From NCBI GenBank assembly GCA_014729315.1, contig WJKD01000071.1, forward strand, positions 1 through 19,194: a DNA stretch of 19,194 nt. Reading direction: 5' to 3'. The notes beneath the pieces were generated by a model. That model was not told the origin of the DNA, searched no databases, and worked only from the letters and a program-made list of their open reading frames with translations. A program made the translations under genes and the position numbers. Position 1 is the first letter of the stretch. Each line of letters opens with the position of its first letter. Shown one piece after another: positions 14,705 to 19,194 of this stretch. This DNA is from Promethearchaeota archaeon. GTDB lineage: Archaea; Asgardarchaeota; Lokiarchaeia; Sigynarchaeales; SOKP01.

Positions 14705-16351
14705 TTAATAATGACCTGAATAAATCTCGTTCTTTACTTGCTCTATGTCTATTTTTTCTTGAGAATTAATACCCAAGTTCCAATAATTGCACACATCAAT
14801 AGCTCTTTGAGAAATACAAGCGATATCATCTCTTGATAGAAGATCCAGCTTGAATTTTCGCCCACCTGCTAAAAGTTGTTTCAATCCGACACCTAATTTG
14901 CTCTTAAAATAAGTATACACGCCTATCGCAGCCGGAGGAATAGCTTCATCATATTTCCTCATTAATGCGTCATATTCTACAAAGGCTTCGCTTAATGTTA
15001 ATGTATCTGCTTCTTTATCCCTTGGAAAGCCTAAAGAATTAAGCATACTTGGCGTTGCTGCTCGTTCATCAATAACTTCACCAACATATTTAGCTTTCAT
15101 AGCCGCTGTTATTGGGGCTCGTGCCATTGCAATACAAGTAATGTAAGGTGCGCCCATAGCCATTGATTTAAAGATCTGCGTTTCATTAGCGAAACCTCCA
15201 GCCATTGCGATCGTAGGTATTTTTGCATTTGGTTCTTTTTGCTTGATCATATCTAAGCACCCTACTACTAAGGCTTGGAGGTAAGCTGTTGGAATACTAC
15301 CTTCATTCATCATGCTAACGGGACTCATACCCGTTCCACCGCCAGCACCGTCAAAAGTCATTCCATCAACTTTACCTTCTACCCCTAATCGAATTATCCA
15401 CGCAGTTGCTGATGGACGATAAGCTCCAGTTTTGATAAAAACATTCTTTGCTCCGTTTGATCGGTATCTATCGATCTCTTCTAACACTTCCTCAGTTGAA
15501 GAGAGCCCGACACGACTGTGTCGTTCAAAATCGGGGATCAGTCCTTCTTTCCACTGTTCAATAACAACTGGATCCGAAGGATCGGGAATGACTAAATAAC
15601 CTCGTTCTTGAAGTAATTGAGCTCTCTCAAGGGTGTGCAGTCTAACTTCTCCACCAATCGCTTTAGCGCCTTGACCAAACTTAATCTCTAAAGAGTCAAT
15701 TTCTAATTTTGATGTAACATAATCAAATACGCCTAATCTGGTGTCCTCAACATTTTTTTGGACGATAATATCGCCATGTTTTCCGTCCCAGTATTTTCTA
15801 AACGATTCAACTCTGAACTTCATATCTTCCGTGTCGACTACTTTTGGATATTTTCCGCCGTTCACAAATTTAGCGTTTGGATCCATACCAACCACATTTT
15901 CTCCGACCGTTAAACTCACGCCCGCAAGAGCAGAGCCCATAGCCAAGCCTTCCCAGTTTCTTTTGGCTACATAAGTGCTTCCTAATCCAGCGATGACGAC
16001 GGGTAATTTTTGGTCGATATTTCCCCATTTTGTAGAGACATCGGCATTAGGAAAAATTACCTGGTCTTCGTCGATTTCGTCTAAACCTTTTGCTCCTCGC
16101 ACTTCAAATTGGATCTGAAAATCCGCGTACGAAAAGCCGAAATCTTTCGGAGTTCCAGCAGTCGAGTCTCCGAAGTATTCTCGTAGAGGATATAAGACTT
16201 CTCGACCTCGAAGAGCACTTTTACTTACTTCACAGAAGATGGGACAGTCAGCGATGCAGATAGGGCACAAGCCCGACTCGCACGAGTCTTCAACTCTCGT
16301 TCGAGCCCCAACCATGCTGTTTCGATGTGTAACCATCGAGAATTTCGTCAT
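14705..16351 (-). CDS. Stand-alone FMN glutamate-synthase domain protein (GltB central domain) with N-terminal Cys cluster
   Basis: Corresponds to the FMN-binding synthase domain of glutamate synthase, which turns 2-oxoglutarate plus ammonia into glutamate. The 548 residues show EIKFGQGAKAIGGE (223-236, compare 'KI-x-QGAKPGEGG'), FDGAGGGTGMSP (334-345) and IAMAGGFANETQIFKSMAMGA (382-402), the flavin phosphate-binding region. There is no N-terminal class II amidotransferase domain, so ammonia must come free or from a separate glutaminase. The N-terminus instead carries five cysteines, C24, C29, C32, C36 and C40, in a ferredoxin-like spacing that could hold an iron-sulfur cluster for electron input; the usual [3Fe-4S] cysteines after the FMN domain are not obvious. 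The true product is not proven to be glutamate, because related archaeal and bacterial stand-alone domains serve other reactions. The ATG at 16351 is chosen; Met6 is possible. An AT-repeat TATA region lies directly upstream. Confidence 0.83.
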   Translation of the reverse strand: MTKFSMVTHRNSMVGARTRVEDSCESGLCPICIADCPIFCEVSKSALRGREVLYPLREYFGDSTAGTPKDFGFSYADFQIQFEVRGAKGLDEIDEDQVIFPNADVSTKWGNIDQKLPVVIAGLGSTYVAKRNWEGLAMGSALAGVSLTVGENVVGMDPNAKFVNGGKYPKVVDTEDMKFRVESFRKYWDGKHGDIIVQKNVEDTRLGVFDYVTSKLEIDSLEIKFGQGAKAIGGEVRLHTLERAQLLQERGYLVIPDPSDPVVIEQWKEGLIPDFERHSRVGLSSTEEVLEEIDRYRSNGAKNVFIKTGAYRPSATAWIIRLGVEGKVDGMTFDGAGGGTGMSPVSMMNEGSIPTAYLQALVVGCLDMIKQKEPNAKIPTIAMAGGFANETQIFKSMAMGAPYITCIAMARAPITAAMKAKYVGEVIDERAATPSMLNSLGFPRDKEADTLTLSEAFVEYDALMRKYDEAIPPAAIGVYTYFKSKLGVGLKQLLAGGRKFKLDLLSRDDIACISQRAIDVCNYWNLGINSQEKIDIEQVKNEIYSGHY

Positions 16352-16373
16352 TTTTTCTAAATTTTTTAAAGTT

Positions 16374-16400
16374 TAATTATATTATATTATATTAATATAT
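16374..16400 (-). promoter_or_regulatory. TATA-rich promoter of the glutamate-synthase-like gene
   Basis: Three tandem ATTAT units plus a variant (16376-16395) run into AATATAT, giving several overlapping TATA-like boxes 25-50 bases before the ATG at 16351. A leader of 0-20 bases is predicted. Slippage in this repeat could alter spacing between strains. Confidence 0.4.
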
Positions 16401-16450
16401 CTAATTTAGTCAGTAATTAAATATTTTGGTTAAATATATTAAATTAATAA

Positions 16451-16474
16451 AACTGGTATAACTCATATAATTTT
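16451..16474 (+). promoter_or_regulatory. Copy of the gdhA promoter element
   Basis: AACTGGTATAACT (16451-16463) is identical to the minus-strand sequence at 10165-10153 upstream of gdhA, and the following CATATAATTTT resembles ATATAGTTTT there. Oriented as in gdhA, it would drive rightward transcription starting near 16490, towards the DUF998 gene. As an operator it could act on the glutamate-synthase gene to its left. Confidence 0.4.
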
Positions 16475-16653
16475 GTAGTAATAATTTTGATATAAGACCC
16501 GTCCAAATTCGTTAATCAAGAGGAAAAATAATTAATATATATTTATAAAATATTAATTCAAAAAATCTTCGAGACACTCAATCTAATTAAATAACTTTTT
16601 ATTTTAAGGTAGAACAAAATATGTGCTATTATCGTTTAGTTACTTAGCGAAGC

Positions 16654-16667
16654 TATTTATATTTATA
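16654..16667 (+). promoter_or_regulatory. TATA-like box of the DUF998 gene
   Basis: TATTTATATTTATA predicts a transcription start near 16686-16692. That gives a leader of about 10-16 bases to the TTG at 16703, or 40-45 bases to the GTG at 16733. Confidence 0.35.
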
Positions 16668-16732
16668 ACTCAAATCCTTAAGTAATAAATAGAACAATTT
16701 TTTTGAAAACTTTTATAAGAGTGAAAATTATC

Positions 16733-17374
16733 GTGTCAGAATCAAAATTACTTAAAAAAGTAAATGCCAGCTGGATAGGGATACTTGGTGCGTTAATAAC
16801 ATTGATCACCCTATTCACTGCCGTGGCACTCTATATGATAGATTATCCGCAATTCAACATTATGGAAAATTACATTAGCGATCTGGGTGACGGTCCAAAT
16901 GGATCAAATGTTGTTTTTAACACCGGTACAATTATATCCGGAGTTATCTTTTTCGTTTTTTTCGTCTTAATCTACAAATACTTCATAGGAGCATTGGGAT
17001 CCTCTCTTCTTTTACGTTTTGGATTCATATCATCTATAATTTCTGCGATAGGATGGATAATGGTGGGTATATTCACAGACAAACAAGCTCCAGACATGCA
17101 TTTAGTTGCAGCAGCGCTTTATTTTTTTGGGGCGCTCCTTTTCGGATTGATTTATGGGCTCATCACATACAGGAAAAAAATAATCTCTAAGTCACACGCT
17201 TATCTTGGGTTCTTCGTTGCAATCTTTTTTACTTTATTCTTGACTTTTTTCATTTTCAAGCTATTTAACCGGGGATTATTAGAAGAAATAGCCATATTTT
17301 TCGAATGGTTTGCCTATTTTTCTTGGATCCTTTGGATCTTGGATCACAGTATTTTAGTTCTTAAATCAAATTAA
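16733..17374 (+). CDS. DUF998-type six-helix membrane protein
   Basis: A 213-residue integral membrane protein. Six hydrophobic segments lie at about 14-36, 62-82, 90-114, 122-146, 156-177 and 183-209. ENYISDLGDGPNGSNVVFNTG (45-65) after the first helix is the signature region of DUF998 proteins (ISDLG ... FN-x-G), and the last helix ends EWFAYFSWILW. Members occur widely in archaea and bacteria without a settled function. The frame stays open further upstream, with TTG at 16703 and GTG at 16721 as alternatives. GTG at 16733 was chosen because GAGTGA lies 8 bases before it and the resulting N-terminus (MSESKLLKKV) is a short basic cap before the first helix; no in-frame ATG occurs at the N-terminus. 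The histidine kinase follows 193 bases later on the same strand. Confidence 0.75.
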   Translation: MSESKLLKKVNASWIGILGALITLITLFTAVALYMIDYPQFNIMENYISDLGDGPNGSNVVFNTGTIISGVIFFVFFVLIYKYFIGALGSSLLLRFGFISSIISAIGWIMVGIFTDKQAPDMHLVAAALYFFGALLFGLIYGLITYRKKIISKSHAYLGFFVAIFFTLFLTFFIFKLFNRGLLEEIAIFFEWFAYFSWILWILDHSILVLKSN

Positions 17375-17567
17375 TTCTTCTTTCTTTTATTTTGTAATCC
17401 TAAATAGCAAAATAACTTAGAACTTTATAAAAAATTATATTCCTAATAGGTCGTTCACCAACCTTTCGACGAGGTTTACAATAATGTGAATTAATTTTCA
17501 TCTCAAGGTATTTTTAATATGTTTAATTTTTTAAAATACTAATAAAAAGACATATTTAGGATTTTAA

Positions 17568-19070
17568 TTGTTATCGATAGCCGGTTGGACTAATGGATTA
17601 TCAGCTCTGTTTATAGTTTTATTTTCTTGTTCGTTTGGTTCGTTTTGTATTTACAAATCAAGGCAAACCAGTGCGAAATTACTACTAGCTGTGGGTTTAA
17701 ATATTATCTTTACGGGTTTATGCCATCTAGGGTTTGTTTTAGACTTTTTTTCAATTTTATTATTTGGTGTTAACCTAGAAAATTCTTTCGGTCAATTTGG
17801 AATTTTAAGTCTGATGTGGTTGCCAGTAGCGATCATAATATCGAGTTATATTGGTTCCTCACTTTTGTTACCTAAAATAAAGCGTTATGTTTTGATAATT
17901 ATTGGAATTCTATGTATCATATACGAGATTTTTCTTTTCTCTCAACCGTTTGATTCAATCAAATATTCACATCCGGTCTTAAACGGTCGTGATCTTATGG
18001 ACGCTCGAGTTATTCTGATGTCCCCCGTAGGTTTAATTACTATTATTTTTATTTTTGTTAATATAATATTTTTAGGATTTGGCTATTTGTATAAAGGGAT
18101 TAAATCTGAAGGAATATTAAGGAGTAAATTTTTTTGCCTCTCTATTGCTGAACTAATTTATTCGATCTTAAGTTCTTTAGAAGCGTTTGTTTCATTGGAT
18201 TATGCTGTATTTTTTATTAGATTTGGGCTTGTAAATACCTTTTATTTACTTTACTTTGGTTTAAGTGAAACGCCATTATATCCTGATAAAGAACATAAGG
18301 AAATAATTGTTGCAGATTCGCTACTTAGATTATCTTATTCCAGAGAATATGAAGAAAACCTACGAGAAATAAATAGACTTAAGTCTGAATTATTGAATAG
18401 AACATCCCATGAATTAAAAACACCCCTTATTTCGATCAAAGGTTATGTCGAATTACTATTGCTAAAAGCTGAGGACCAATTTGATTCTGATACATTGTCT
18501 TATCTCAACGAGGTTTATAAAGGCTGTCTCAAATTTCAAGAATTAATCGATAATCTATTAAATGTTTCTCAAATCGAATCGGGGAGATTTAATATTCAAT
18601 CAAGGCGAGAAGATTTAAGCTTCTTGATAGAATTCACAGTTAACGAGTTGAAGGGTTTGATTAATATTCGAGGACATGCATTAAAATTAGATATTCAAAA
18701 ACCTCTTTTTTCTATTATTGAAAAGGAAAAAATTCATCAAGTAATTTCTAACCTTTTGACCAACGCGGTTAAATTTAGCATGCCAAATGGTAAGATAGAA
18801 ATTTCCGCTAAAGAAAAAAAAGACGAGATTAAAGTATGCATCGAGGATAGCGGGATCGGAATTATGGAGGAGAATAAGAAATTTTTATTTAAAAAATTTG
18901 GAAAAATCGAAAGATTTGGAAAAGGATGGGACATTATATCAGAGGGTCCCGGTCTGGGATTATTCATTTCTAAAGAAATAATAGAATTACACGGAGGAAA
19001 GTTATGGGTCGAATCGAAAGGAAGAGGAAAGGGTGCTAAATTCTGTTTTACGCTTCCAAGAGCAAACTAG
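17568..19070 (+). CDS. Membrane sensor histidine kinase with seven-helix N-terminus
   Basis: Signal-transducing autokinase of 500 residues. Residues 1-235 form seven hydrophobic segments (about 10-29, 37-62, 78-100, 106-124, 150-173, 188-209, 212-232) of no family I can name, presumably a membrane-embedded sensor. A short coiled linker (250-275) leads to the HisKA domain, with the phospho-acceptor H281 in RTSHELKTPL. The ATPase domain has the N box SNLLTNAVKFS (394-404, N395 and N399), G1 EDSGIGI (426-432), an F-box-like LFKKFGKIERFG, and G2 EGPGLGLFISKEI (459-471). All catalytic residues are present, so it should be active. No response regulator is in the window, so it is an orphan here. A stop codon lies immediately before the TTG at 17568, so translation cannot begin further upstream, and no ATG exists until well inside the third helix; TTG is therefore the start. 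Confidence 0.9.
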   Translation: MLSIAGWTNGLSALFIVLFSCSFGSFCIYKSRQTSAKLLLAVGLNIIFTGLCHLGFVLDFFSILLFGVNLENSFGQFGILSLMWLPVAIIISSYIGSSLLLPKIKRYVLIIIGILCIIYEIFLFSQPFDSIKYSHPVLNGRDLMDARVILMSPVGLITIIFIFVNIIFLGFGYLYKGIKSEGILRSKFFCLSIAELIYSILSSLEAFVSLDYAVFFIRFGLVNTFYLLYFGLSETPLYPDKEHKEIIVADSLLRLSYSREYEENLREINRLKSELLNRTSHELKTPLISIKGYVELLLLKAEDQFDSDTLSYLNEVYKGCLKFQELIDNLLNVSQIESGRFNIQSRREDLSFLIEFTVNELKGLINIRGHALKLDIQKPLFSIIEKEKIHQVISNLLTNAVKFSMPNGKIEISAKEKKDEIKVCIEDSGIGIMEENKKFLFKKFGKIERFGKGWDIISEGPGLGLFISKEIIELHGGKLWVESKGRGKGAKFCFTLPRAN

Positions 19071-19072
19071 AC

Positions 19073-19083
19073 TTTTTTCTTTT
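19073..19083 (+). terminator. T-rich tract after the histidine kinase
   Basis: Six T, one C and four T begin three bases after the stop codon of the kinase, matching the U-tract terminators seen elsewhere in the window. Confidence 0.45.
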
Positions 19084-19194
19084 CCATCATAACTAAAATG
19101 GGAAGTAAATTTTAGCCCAGAAATATTATTTGAACGGATTCTCCTAGCTAAAGATTTATTTCACGTGTCTCGAATCAATTGAGTGTTTTTCAGC

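Larger units (their letters stand above)
16352..16732. other. Long AT-rich divergent gap upstream of glutamate-synthase-like and DUF998 genes
   Basis: Besides the AT repeat and TATA-like boxes, it contains the copy of the gdhA-type element at 16451-16474 on the + strand, about 100 bases from the glutamate-synthase start and 260-280 bases from the DUF998 start. Nothing coding of note is seen between 16475 and 16650; the best ATG frame has eight codons (16621-16647). A small RNA starting near 16490 is conceivable but not shown. Confidence 0.5.

Noticed and set aside
16621..16647. Eight-codon ORF (MCYYRLVT) with AAGGT upstream
   Set aside because: The ribosome site is weak and too distant, and the frame is tiny; much less convincing than the mini-ORF before glpA.
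17508..17539. Inverted pair GTATTTT ... AAAATAC upstream of the histidine kinase
   Set aside because: Seven-base A/T-dominated arms are expected by chance in this composition; too weak to call an operator.
19156..19194. Twelve sense codons then a stop on the minus strand at the right edge
   Set aside because: Could be the C-terminus of a gene entering from the right, but 13 codons in AT-rich DNA is not evidence.
1..19194. tRNA, rRNA, CRISPR arrays, insertion sequences or attachment sites
   Set aside because: No cloverleaf with a T-loop signature, no regularly spaced repeats, and no transposase or integrase motifs were seen on either strand.

Overview
The window is AT-rich (roughly two-thirds A+T by eye) and looks archaeal. 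Start codons are often preceded by TATA-like boxes at short range and rarely by a Shine-Dalgarno, genes end at T-tracts rather than GC-rich hairpins, and TTG/GTG starts are needed for the last two genes. A lineage-specific HEAT-like protein, a seven-helix membrane histidine kinase, a DUF998 protein, a stand-alone FMN glutamate-synthase domain and bacterial-type GlpA, GlpB and GdhA occur together. This mix is what I would expect of an Asgard (Lokiarchaeia-like) genome. That placement is inference; no rRNA or eukaryotic-signature gene is present to prove it.

Left part (1-5987, all + strand): a 5'-truncated ion-transporter-superfamily permease, a 346-base gap, glpA and glpB overlapping by 4 bases, a 368-base gap, then a complete permease about three-quarters identical to the first. 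Two paralogous transporters therefore bracket a glycerol-3-phosphate dehydrogenase pair. The gap before glpA holds the strongest ribosome-binding site noticed in the window, in front of only ten codons, followed by an A/T hairpin and a T-tract.

Middle (6016-11969): an isocitrate dehydrogenase-like enzyme (-), a HEAT-like protein of unknown function (+), NADP-type glutamate dehydrogenase (-), and full-length GMP synthase (+). IDH/HEAT and gdhA/guaA are divergent pairs; permease/IDH, HEAT/gdhA and guaA/PPDK-like are convergent.

Right part (12018-19070): an 865-residue protein joining a degenerate KaiC/RecA-like domain to the ATP-grasp domain of PEP synthase/PPDK and a separate C-terminal domain (-); upstream of it on the same strand, an FMN glutamate-synthase domain with an N-terminal cysteine cluster; then a DUF998 membrane protein and a sensor histidine kinase on the + strand. 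The last 124 bases hold no supportable gene.

Functionally, IDH can supply 2-oxoglutarate, GDH and the glutamate-synthase-like enzyme can convert it to glutamate, and GuaA consumes glutamine, so the middle and right parts lean towards carbon/nitrogen balance. A 13-base sequence upstream of gdhA recurs exactly, with further similarity beyond it, in the gap upstream of the glutamate-synthase gene. The best candidates for undescribed biology are the KaiC-like/PPDK_N fusion, the shared gdhA/gltB-region element, the mini-ORF leader before glpA, and the permease-glpAB-permease arrangement.
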